DNA of 64,000 nt from Crossaster papposus (taxonomy: Eukaryota; Echinodermata; Asteroidea; Velatida; Solasteridae): the NCBI GenBank assembly GCA_037893245.1, contig JBAIAA010000738.1:310001-374000 (forward strand), written 5' to 3'. The notes below the pieces were generated by a model that had not been told where the DNA came from, did no database searches, and saw nothing but the letters and a program-made list of their open reading frames with translations. Below, piece after piece: positions 1 through 12,100 of the stretch. Every line of letters begins with the position of its first letter. Position 1 is the first letter of the stretch. The translations under genes were made by a program, and so were the position numbers.

Positions 1-199
1 AGCAATTTGACCCGGGGCATGCTTTGTTAGTATTTTATTTCGATTTTCTGAAAATTATAACGTTAACACACGCGTTTCAAATTCGCCATAGGTTTGTGCA
101 CACAATCCCCGCCCACAAATAAGGGCATGAAGGAAAGCATGCCCCGGGAAGGGGCTGGGTGTTAGGAGATAGAGGGGGGCCTCCAGGAATGGCAAAATT
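1..199. repeat. Reference satellite monomer
   Basis: Representative monomer, phase set arbitrarily by the window start. Visible content: an AT-rich block at 26-60; HpaI (GTTAAC), MluI (ACGCGT) and ApaLI (GTGCAC) type palindromes at about 62-100; SphI and SmaI type palindromes (GCATGC, CCCGGG) within both inverted-repeat arms; and a G-rich stretch at about 146-180 (agaggggggc). Each palindrome recurs once or twice per 199 bp, so the corresponding enzymes should cut the array into regular ladders. Confidence 0.95.
11..148. repeat. 15-bp inverted repeat inside each satellite monomer
   Basis: Positions 11-25 (cccggggcatgcttt) and 134-148 (aaagcatgccccggg) are perfect reverse complements. In the array the arms alternate with gaps of 108 nt (25 to 134) and 61 nt (148 to 210). 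Either gap could form a stem, and each arm is itself nearly palindromic around GCATGC. This could be a relic of transposon termini from which the monomer arose, or a protein-binding dyad; the sequence does not decide. Confidence 0.9.
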
Positions 200-3100
200 A
201 GCAATTTGACCCGGGGCATGCTTTGTTAGTATTTTATTTCGATTTTCTGAAAATTATAACGTTAACACACGCGTTTCAAATTCGCCATAGGTTTGTGCAC
301 ACAATCCCCGCCCACAAATAAGGGCATGAAGGAAAGCATGCCCCGGGAAGGGGCTGGGTGTTAGGAGATAGAGGGGGGCCTCCAGGAATGGCAAAATTAG
401 CAATTTGACCCGGGGCATGCTTTGTTAGTATTTTATTTCGATTTTCTGAAAATTATAACGTTAACACACGCGTTTCAAATTCGCCATAGGTTTGTGCACA
501 CAATCCCCGCCCACAAATAAGGGCATGAAGGAAAGCATGCCCCGGGAAGGGGCTGGGTGTTAGGAGATAGAGGGGGGCCTCCAGGAATGGCAAAATTAGC
601 AATTTGACCCGGGGCATGCTTTGTTAGTATTTTATTTCGATTTTCTGAAAATTATAACGTTAACACACGCGTTTCAAATTCGCCATAGGTTTGTGCACAC
701 AATCCCCGCCCACAAATAAGGGCATGAAGGAAAGCATGCCCCGGGAAGGGGCTGGGTGTTAGGAGATAGAGGGGGGCCTCCAGGAATGGCAAAATTAGCA
801 ATTTGACCCGGGGCATGCTTTGTTAGTATTTTATTTCGATTTTCTGAAAATTATAACGTTAACACACGCGTTTCAAATTCGCCATAGGTTTGTGCACACA
901 ATCCCCGCCCACAAATAAGGGCATGAAGGAAAGCATGCCCCGGGAAGGGGCTGGGTGTTAGGAGATAGAGGGGGGCCTCCAGGAATGGCAAAATTAGCAA
1001 TTTGACCCGGGGCATGCTTTGTTAGTATTTTATTTCGATTTTCTGAAAATTATAACGTTAACACACGCGTTTCAAATTCGCCATAGGTTTGTGCACACAA
1101 TCCCCGCCCACAAATAAGGGCATGAAGGAAAGCATGCCCCGGGAAGGGGCTGGGTGTTAGGAGATAGAGGGGGGCCTCCAGGAATGGCAAAATTAGCAAT
1201 TTGACCCGGGGCATGCTTTGTTAGTATTTTATTTCGATTTTCTGAAAATTATAACGTTAACACACGCGTTTCAAATTCGCCATAGGTTTGTGCACACAAT
1301 CCCCGCCCACAAATAAGGGCATGAAGGAAAGCATGCCCCGGGAAGGGGCTGGGTGTTAGGAGATAGAGGGGGGCCTCCAGGAATGGCAAAATTAGCAATT
1401 TGACCCGGGGCATGCTTTGTTAGTATTTTATTTCGATTTTCTGAAAATTATAACGTTAACACACGCGTTTCAAATTCGCCATAGGTTTGTGCACACAATC
1501 CCCGCCCACAAATAAGGGCATGAAGGAAAGCATGCCCCGGGAAGGGGCTGGGTGTTAGGAGATAGAGGGGGGCCTCCAGGAATGGCAAAATTAGCAATTT
1601 GACCCGGGGCATGCTTTGTTAGTATTTTATTTCGATTTTCTGAAAATTATAACGTTAACACACGCGTTTCAAATTCGCCATAGGTTTGTGCACACAATCC
1701 CCGCCCACAAATAAGGGCATGAAGGAAAGCATGCCCCGGGAAGGGGCTGGGTGTTAGGAGATAGAGGGGGGCCTCCAGGAATGGCAAAATTAGCAATTTG
1801 ACCCGGGGCATGCTTTGTTAGTATTTTATTTCGATTTTCTGAAAATTATAACGTTAACACACGCGTTTCAAATTCGCCATAGGTTTGTGCACACAATCCC
1901 CGCCCACAAATAAGGGCATGAAGGAAAGCATGCCCCGGGAAGGGGCTGGGTGTTAGGAGATAGAGGGGGGCCTCCAGGAATGGCAAAATTAGCAATTTGA
2001 CCCGGGGCATGCTTTGTTAGTATTTTATTTCGATTTTCTGAAAATTATAACGTTAACACACGCGTTTCAAATTCGCCATAGGTTTGTGCACACAATCCCC
2101 GCCCACAAATAAGGGCATGAAGGAAAGCATGCCCCGGGAAGGGGCTGGGTGTTAGGAGATAGAGGGGGGCCTCCAGGAATGGCAAAATTAGCAATTTGAC
2201 CCGGGGCATGCTTTGTTAGTATTTTATTTCGATTTTCTGAAAATTATAACGTTAACACACGCGTTTCAAATTCGCCATAGGTTTGTGCACACAATCCCCG
2301 CCCACAAATAAGGGCATGAAGGAAAGCATGCCCCGGGAAGGGGCTGGGTGTTAGGAGATAGAGGGGGGCCTCCAGGAATGGCAAAATTAGCAATTTGACC
2401 CGGGGCATGCTTTGTTAGTATTTTATTTCGATTTTCTGAAAATTATAACGTTAACACACGCGTTTCAAATTCGCCATAGGTTTGTGCACACAATCCCCGC
2501 CCACAAATAAGGGCATGAAGGAAAGCATGCCCCGGGAAGGGGCTGGGTGTTAGGAGATAGAGGGGGGCCTCCAGGAATGGCAAAATTAGCAATTTGACCC
2601 GGGGCATGCTTTGTTAGTATTTTATTTCGATTTTCTGAAAATTATAACGTTAACACACGCGTTTCAAATTCGCCATAGGTTTGTGCACACAATCCCCGCC
2701 CACAAATAAGGGCATGAAGGAAAGCATGCCCCGGGAAGGGGCTGGGTGTTAGGAGATAGAGGGGGGCCTCCAGGAATGGCAAAATTAGCAATTTGACCCG
2801 GGGCATGCTTTGTTAGTATTTTATTTCGATTTTCTGAAAATTATAACGTTAACACACGCGTTTCAAATTCGCCATAGGTTTGTGACACAATCCCCGCCCA
2901 CAAATAAGGGCATGAAGGAAAGCATGCCCCGGGAAGGGGCTGGGTGTTAGGAGATAGAGGGGGGCCTCCAGGAATGGCAAAATTAGCAATTTGACCCGGG
3001 GCATGCTTTGTTAGTATTTTATTTCGATTTTCTGAAAATTATAACGTTAACACACGCGTTTCAAATTCGCCATAGGTTTGTGCACACAATCCCCGCCCAC

Positions 3101-6100
3101 AAATAAGGGCATGAAGGAAAGCATGCCCCGGGAAGGGGCTGGGTGTTAGGAGATAGAGGGGGGCCTCCAGGAATGGCAAAATTAGCAATTTGACCCGGGG
3201 CATGCTTTGTTAGTATTTTATTTCGATTTTCTGAAAATTATAACGTTAACACACGCGTTTCAAATTCGCCATAGGTATGTGCACACAATCCCCGCCCACA
3301 AATAAGGGCATGAAGGAAAGCATGCCCCGGGAAGGGGCTGGGTGTTAGGAGATAGAGGGGGGCCTCCAGGAATGGCAAAATTAGCAATTTGACCCGGGGC
3401 ATGCTTTGTTAGTATTTTATTTCGATTTTCTGAAAATTATAACGTTAACACACGCGTTTCAAATTCGCCATAGGTTTGTGCACACAATCCCCGCCCACAA
3501 ATAAGGGCATGAAGGAAAGCATGCCCCGGGAAGGGGCTGGGTGTTAGGAGATAGAGGGGGGCCTCCAGGAATGGCAAAATTAGCAATTTGACCCGGGGCA
3601 TGCTTTGTTAGTATTTTATTTCGATTTTCTGAAAATTATAACGTTAACACACGCGTTTCAAATTCGCCATAGGTTTGTGCACACAATCCCCGCCCACAAA
3701 TAAGGGCATGAAGGAAAGCATGCCCCGGGAAGGGGCTGGGTGTTAGGAGATAGAGGGGGGCCTCCAGGAATGGCAAAATTAGCAATTTGACCCGGGGCAT
3801 GCTTTGTTAGTATTTTATTTCGATTTTCTGAAAATTATAACGTTAACACACGCGTTTCAAATTCGCCATAGGTTTGTGCACACAATCCCCGCCCACAAAT
3901 AAGGGCATGAAGGAAAGCATGCCCCGGGAAGGGGCTGGGTGTTAGGAGATAGAGGGGGGCCTCCAGGAATGGCAAAATTAGCAATTTGACCCGGGGCATG
4001 CTTTGTTAGTATTTTATTTCGATTTTCTGAAAATTATAACGTTAACACACGCGTTTCAAATTCGCCATAGGTTTGTGCACACAATCCCCGCCCACAAATA
4101 AGGGCATGAAGGAAAGCATGCCCCGGGAAGGGGCTGGGTGTTAGGAGATAGAGGGGGGCCTCCAGGAATGGCAAAATTAGCAATTTGACCCGGGGCATGC
4201 TTTGTTAGTATTTTATTTCGATTTTCTGAAAATTATAACGTTAACACACGCGTTTCAAATTCGCCATAGGTTTGTGCACACAATCCCCGCCCACAAATAA
4301 GGGCATGAAGGAAAGCATGCCCCGGGAAGGGGCTGGGTGTTAGGAGATAGAGGGGGGCCTCCAGGAATGGCAAAATTAGCAATTTGACCCGGGGCATGCT
4401 TTGTTAGTATTTTATTTCGATTTTCTGAAAATTATAACGTTAACACACGCGTTTCAAATTCGCCATAGGTTTGTGCACACAATCCCCGCCCACAAATAAG
4501 GGCATGAAGGAAAGCATGCCCCGGGAAGGGGCTGGGTGTTAGGAGATAGAGGGGGGCCTCCAGGAATGGCAAAATTAGCAATTTGACCCGGGGCATGCTT
4601 TGTTAGTATTTTATTTCGATTTTCTGAAAATTATAACGTTAACACACGCGTTTCAAATTCGCCATAGGTTTGTGCACACAATCCCCGCCCACAAATAAGG
4701 GCATGAAGGAAAGCATGCCCCGGGAAGGGGCTGGGTGTTAGGAGATAGAGGGGGGCCTCCAGGAATGGCAAAATTAGCAATTTGACCCGGGGCATGCTTT
4801 GTTAGTATTTTATTTCGATTTTCTGAAAATTATAACGTTAACACACGCGTTTCAAATTCGCCATAGGTTTGTGCACACAATCCCCGCCCACAAATAAGGG
4901 CATGAAGGAAAGCATGCCCCGGGAAGGGGCTGGGTGTTAGGAGATAGAGGGGGGCCTCCAGGAATGGCAAAATTAGCAATTTGACCCGGGGCATGCTTTG
5001 TTAGTATTTTATTTCGATTTTCTGAAAATTATAACGTTAACACACGCGTTTCAAATTCGCCATAGGTTTGTGCACACAATCCCCGCCCACAAATAAGGGC
5101 ATGAAGGAAAGCATGCCCCGGGAAGGGGCTGGGTGTTAGGAGATAGAGGGGGGCCTCCAGGAATGGCAAAATTAGCAATTTGACCCGGGGCATGCTTTGT
5201 TAGTATTTTATTTCGATTTTCTGAAAATTATAACGTTAACACACGCGTTTCAAATTCGCCATAGGTTTGTGCACACAATCCCCGCCCACAAATAAGGGCA
5301 TGAAGGAAAGCATGCCCCGGGAAGGGGCTGGGTGTTAGGAGATAGAGGGGGGCCTCCAGGAATGGCAAAATTAGCAATTTGACCCGGGGCATGCTTTGTT
5401 AGTATTTTATTTCGATTTTCTGAAAATTATAACGTTAACACACGCGTTTCAAATTCGCCATAGGTTTGTGCACACAATCCCCGCCCACAAATAAGGGCAT
5501 GAAGGAAAGCATGCCCCGGGAAGGGGCTGGGTGTTAGGAGATAGAGGGGGGCCTCCAGGAATGGCAAAATTAGCAATTTGACCCGGGGCATGCTTTGTTA
5601 GTATTTTATTTCGATTTTCTGAAAATTATAACGTTAACACACGCGTTTCAAATTCGCCATAGGTTTGTGCACACAATCCCCGCCCACAAATAAGGGCATG
5701 AAGGAAAGCATGCCCCGGGAAGGGGCTGGGTGTTAGGAGATAGAGGGGGGCCTCCAGGAATGGCAAAATTAGCAATTTGACCCGGGGCATGCTTTGTTAG
5801 TATTTTATTTCGATTTTCTGAAAATTATAACGTTAACACACGCGTTTCAAATTCGCCATAGGTTTGTGCACACAATCCCCGCCCACAAATAAGGGCATGA
5901 AGGAAAGCATGCCCCGGGAAGGGGCTGGGTGTTAGGAGATAGAGGGGGGCCTCCAGGAATGGCAAAATTAGCAATTTGACCCGGGGCATGCTTTGTTAGT
6001 ATTTTATTTCGATTTTCTGAAAATTATAACGTTAACACACGCGTTTCAAATTCGCCATAGGTTTGTGCACACAATCCCCGCCCACAAATAAGGGCATGAA

Positions 6101-9100
6101 GGAAAGCATGCCCCGGGAAGGGGCTGGGTGTTAGGAGATAGAGGGGGGCCTCCAGGAATGGCAAAATTAGCAATTTGACCCGGGGCATGCTTTGTTAGTA
6201 TTTTATTTCGATTTTCTGAAAATTATAACGTTAACACACGCGTTTCAAATTCGCCATAGGTTTGTGCACACAATCCCCGCCCACAAATAAGGGCATGAAG
6301 GAAAGCATGCCCCGGGAAGGGGCTGGGTGTTAGGAGATAGAGGGGGGCCTCCAGGAATGGCAAAATTAGCAATTTGACCCGGGGCATGCTTTGTTAGTAT
6401 TTTATTTCGATTTTCTGAAAATTATAACGTTAACACACGCGTTTCAAATTCGCCATAGGTTTGTGCACACAATCCCCGCCCACAAATAAGGGCATGAAGG
6501 AAAGCATGCCCCGGGAAGGGGCTGGGTGTTAGGAGATAGAGGGGGGCCTCCAGGAATGGCAAAATTAGCAATTTGACCCGGGGCATGCTTTGTTAGTATT
6601 TTATTTCGATTTTCTGAAAATTATAACGTTAACACACGCGTTTCAAATTCGCCATAGGTTTGTGCACACAATCCCCGCCCACAAATAAGGGCATGAAGGA
6701 AAGCATGCCCCGGGAAGGGGCTGGGTGTTAGGAGATAGAGGGGGGCCTCCAGGAATGGCAAAATTAGCAATTTGACCCGGGGCATGCTTTGTTAGTATTT
6801 TATTTCGATTTTCTGAAAATTATAACGTTAACACACGCGTTTCAAATTCGCCATAGGTTTGTGCACACAATCCCCGCCCACAAATAAGGGCATGAAGGAA
6901 AGCATGCCCCGGGAAGGGGCTGGGTGTTAGGAGATAGAGGGGGGCCTCCAGGAATGGCAAAATTAGCAATTTGACCCGGGGCATGCTTTGTTAGTATTTT
7001 ATTTCGATTTTCTGAAAATTATAACGTTAACACACGCGTTTCAAATTCGCCATAGGTTTGTGCACACAATCCCCGCCCACAAATAAGGGCATGAAGGAAA
7101 GCATGCCCCGGGAAGGGGCTGGGTGTTAGGAGATAGAGGGGGGCCTCCAGGAATGGCAAAATTAGCAATTTGACCCGGGGCATGCTTTGTTAGTATTTTA
7201 TTTCGATTTTCTGAAAATTATAACGTTAACACACGCGTTTCAAATTCGCCATAGGTTTGTGCACACAATCCCCGCCCACAAATAAGGGCATGAAGGAAAG
7301 CATGCCCCGGGAAGGGGCTGGGTGTTAGGAGATAGAGGGGGGCCTCCAGGAATGGCAAAATTAGCAATTTGACCCGGGGCATGCTTTGTTAGTATTTTAT
7401 TTCGATTTTCTGAAAATTATAACGTTAACACACGCGTTTCAAATTCGCCATAGGTTTGTGCACACAATCCCCGCCCACAAATAAGGGCATGAAGGAAAGC
7501 ATGCCCCGGGAAGGGGCTGGGTGTTAGGAGATAGAGGGGGGCCTCCAGGAATGGCAAAATTAGCAATTTGACCCGGGGCATGCTTTGTTAGTATTTTATT
7601 TCGATTTTCTGAAAATTATAACGTTAACACACGCGTTTCAAATTCGCCATAGGTTTGTGCACACAATCCCCGCCCACAAATAAGGGCATGAAGGAAAGCA
7701 TGCCCCGGGAAGGGGCTGGGTGTTAGGAGATAGAGGGGGGCCTCCAGGAATGGCAAAATTAGCAATTTGACCCGGGGCATGCTTTGTTAGTATTTTATTT
7801 CGATTTTCTGAAAATTATAACGTTAACACACGCGTTTCAAATTCGCCATAGGTTTGTGCACACAATCCCCGCCCACAAATAAGGGCATGAAGGAAAGCAT
7901 GCCCCGGGAAGGGGCTGGGTGTTAGGAGATAGAGGGGGGCCTCCAGGAATGGCAAAATTAGCAATTTGACCCGGGGCATGCTTTGTTAGTATTTTATTTC
8001 GATTTTCTGAAAATTATAACGTTAACACACGCGTTTCAAATTCGCCATAGGTTTGTGCACACAATCCCCGCCCACAAATAAGGGCATGAAGGAAAGCATG
8101 CCCCGGGAAGGGGCTGGGTGTTAGGAGATAGAGGGGGGCCTCCAGGAATGGCAAAATTAGCAATTTGACCCGGGGCATGCTTTGTTAGTATTTTATTTCG
8201 ATTTTCTGAAAATTATAACGTTAACACACGCGTTTCAAATTCGCCATAGGTTTGTGCACACAATCCCCGCCCACAAATAAGGGCATGAAGGAAAGCATGC
8301 CCCGGGAAGGGGCTGGGTGTTAGGAGATAGAGGGGGGCCTCCAGGAATGGCAAAATTAGCAATTTGACCCGGGGCATGCTTTGTTAGTATTTTATTTCGA
8401 TTTTCTGAAAATTATAACGTTAACACACGCGTTTCAAATTCGCCATAGGTTTGTGCACACAATCCCCGCCCACAAATAAGGGCATGAAGGAAAGCATGCC
8501 CCGGGAAGGGGCTGGGTGTTAGGAGATAGAGGGGGGCCTCCAGGAATGGCAAAATTAGCAATTTGACCCGGGGCATGCTTTGTTAGTATTTTATTTCGAT
8601 TTTCTGAAAATTATAACGTTAACACACGCGTTTCAAATTCGCCATAGGTTTGTGCACACAATCCCCGCCCACAAATAAGGGCATGAAGGAAAGCATGCCC
8701 CGGGAAGGGGCTGGGTGTTAGGAGATAGAGGGGGGCCTCCAGGAATGGCAAAATTAGCAATTTGACCCGGGGCATGCTTTGTTAGTATTTTATTTCGATT
8801 TTCTGAAAATTATAACGTTAACACACGCGTTTCAAATTCGCCATAGGTTTGTGCACACAATCCCCGCCCACAAATAAGGGCATGAAGGAAAGCATGCCCC
8901 GGGAAGGGGCTGGGTGTTAGGAGATAGAGGGGGGCCTCCAGGAATGGCAAAATTAGCAATTTGACCCGGGGCATGCTTTGTTAGTATTTTATTTCGATTT
9001 TCTGAAAATTATAACGTTAACACACGCGTTTCAAATTCGCCATAGGTTTGTGCACACAATCCCCGCCCACAAATAAGGGCATGAAGGAAAGCATGCCCCG

Positions 9101-12100
9101 GGAAGGGGCTGGGTGTTAGGAGATAGAGGGGGGCCTCCAGGAATGGCAAAATTAGCAATTTGACCCGGGGCATGCTTTGTTAGTATTTTATTTCGATTTT
9201 CTGAAAATTATAACGTTAACACACGCGTTTCAAATTCGCCATAGGTTTGTGCACACAATCCCCGCCCACAAATAAGGGCATGAAGGAAAGCATGCCCCGG
9301 GAAGGGGCTGGGTGTTAGGAGATAGAGGGGGGCCTCCAGGAATGGCAAAATTAGCAATTTGACCCGGGGCATGCTTTGTTAGTATTTTATTTCGATTTTC
9401 TGAAAATTATAACGTTAACACACGCGTTTCAAATTCGCCATAGGTTTGTGCACACAATCCCCGCCCACAAATAAGGGCATGAAGGAAAGCATGCCCCGGG
9501 AAGGGGCTGGGTGTTAGGAGATAGAGGGGGGCCTCCAGGAATGGCAAAATTAGCAATTTGACCCGGGGCATGCTTTGTTAGTATTTTATTTCGATTTTCT
9601 GAAAATTATAACGTTAACACACGCGTTTCAAATTCGCCATAGGTTTGTGCACACAATCCCCGCCCACAAATAAGGGCATGAAGGAAAGCATGCCCCGGGA
9701 AGGGGCTGGGTGTTAGGAGATAGAGGGGGGCCTCCAGGAATGGCAAAATTAGCAATTTGACCCGGGGCATGCTTTGTTAGTATTTTATTTCGATTTTCTG
9801 AAAATTATAACGTTAACACACGCGTTTCAAATTCGCCATAGGTTTGTGCACACAATCCCCGCCCACAAATAAGGGCATGAAGGAAAGCATGCCCCGGGAA
9901 GGGGCTGGGTGTTAGGAGATAGAGGGGGGCCTCCAGGAATGGCAAAATTAGCAATTTGACCCGGGGCATGCTTTGTTAGTATTTTATTTCGATTTTCTGA
10001 AAATTATAACGTTAACACACGCGTTTCAAATTCGCCATAGGTTTGTGCACACAATCCCCGCCCACAAATAAGGGCATGAAGGAAAGCATGCCCCGGGAAG
10101 GGGCTGGGTGTTAGGAGATAGAGGGGGGCCTCCAGGAATGGCAAAATTAGCAATTTGACCCGGGGCATGCTTTGTTAGTATTTTATTTCGATTTTCTGAA
10201 AATTATAACGTTAACACACGCGTTTCAAATTCGCCATAGGTTTGTGCACACAATCCCCGCCCACAAATAAGGGCATGAAGGAAAGCATGCCCCGGGAAGG
10301 GGCTGGGTGTTAGGAGATAGAGGGGGGCCTCCAGGAATGGCAAAATTAGCAATTTGACCCGGGGCATGCTTTGTTAGTATTTTATTTCGATTTTCTGAAA
10401 ATTATAACGTTAACACACGCGTTTCAAATTCGCCATAGGTTTGTGCACACAATCCCCGCCCACAAATAAGGGCATGAAGGAAAGCATGCCCCGGGAAGGG
10501 GCTGGGTGTTAGGAGATAGAGGGGGGCCTCCAGGAATGGCAAAATTAGCAATTTGACCCGGGGCATGCTTTGTTAGTATTTTATTTCGATTTTCTGAAAA
10601 TTATAACGTTAACACACGCGTTTCAAATTCGCCATAGGTTTGTGCACACAATCCCCGCCCACAAATAAGGGCATGAAGGAAAGCATGCCCCGGGAAGGGG
10701 CTGGGTGTTAGGAGATAGAGGGGGGCCTCCAGGAATGGCAAAATTAGCAATTTGACCCGGGGCATGCTTTGTTAGTATTTTATTTCGATTTTCTGAAAAT
10801 TATAACGTTAACACACGCGTTTCAAATTCGCCATAGGTTTGTGCACACAATCCCCGCCCACAAATAAGGGCATGAAGGAAAGCATGCCCCGGGAAGGGGC
10901 TGGGTGTTAGGAGATAGAGGGGGGCCTCCAGGAATGGCAAAATTAGCAATTTGACCCGGGGCATGCTTTGTTAGTATTTTATTTCGATTTTCTGAAAATT
11001 ATAACGTTAACACACGCGTTTCAAATTCGCCATAGGTTTGTGCACACAATCCCCGCCCACAAATAAGGGCATGAAGGAAAGCATGCCCCGGGAAGGGGCT
11101 GGGTGTTAGGAGATAGAGGGGGGCCTCCAGGAATGGCAAAATTAGCAATTTGACCCGGGGCATGCTTTGTTAGTATTTTATTTCGATTTTCTGAAAATTA
11201 TAACGTTAACACACGCGTTTCAAATTCGCCATAGGTTTGTGCACACAATCCCCGCCCACAAATAAGGGCATGAAGGAAAGCATGCCCCGGGAAGGGGCTG
11301 GGTGTTAGGAGATAGAGGGGGGCCTCCAGGAATGGCAAAATTAGCAATTTGACCCGGGGCATGCTTTGTTAGTATTTTATTTCGATTTTCTGAAAATTAT
11401 AACGTTAACACACGCGTTTCAAATTCGCCATAGGTTTGTGCACACAATCCCCGCCCACAAATAAGGGCATGAAGGAAAGCATGCCCCGGGAAGGGGCTGG
11501 GTGTTAGGAGATAGAGGGGGGCCTCCAGGAATGGCAAAATTAGCAATTTGACCCGGGGCATGCTTTGTTAGTATTTTATTTCGATTTTCTGAAAATTATA
11601 ACGTTAACACACGCGTTTCAAATTCGCCATAGGTTTGTGCACACAATCCCCGCCCACAAATAAGGGCATGAAGGAAAGCATGCCCCGGGAAGGGGCTGGG
11701 TGTTAGGAGATAGAGGGGGGCCTCCAGGAATGGCAAAATTAGCAATTTGACCCGGGGCATGCTTTGTTAGTATTTTATTTCGATTTTCTGAAAATTATAA
11801 CGTTAACACACGCGTTTCAAATTCGCCATAGGTTTGTGCACACAATCCCCGCCCACAAATAAGGGCATGAAGGAAAGCATGCCCCGGGAAGGGGCTGGGT
11901 GTTAGGAGATAGAGGGGGGCCTCCAGGAATGGCAAAATTAGCAATTTGACCCGGGGCATGCTTTGTTAGTATTTTATTTCGATTTTCTGAAAATTATAAC
12001 GTTAACACACGCGTTTCAAATTCGCCATAGGTTTGTGCACACAATCCCCGCCCACAAATAAGGGCATGAAGGAAAGCATGCCCCGGGAAGGGGCTGGGTG

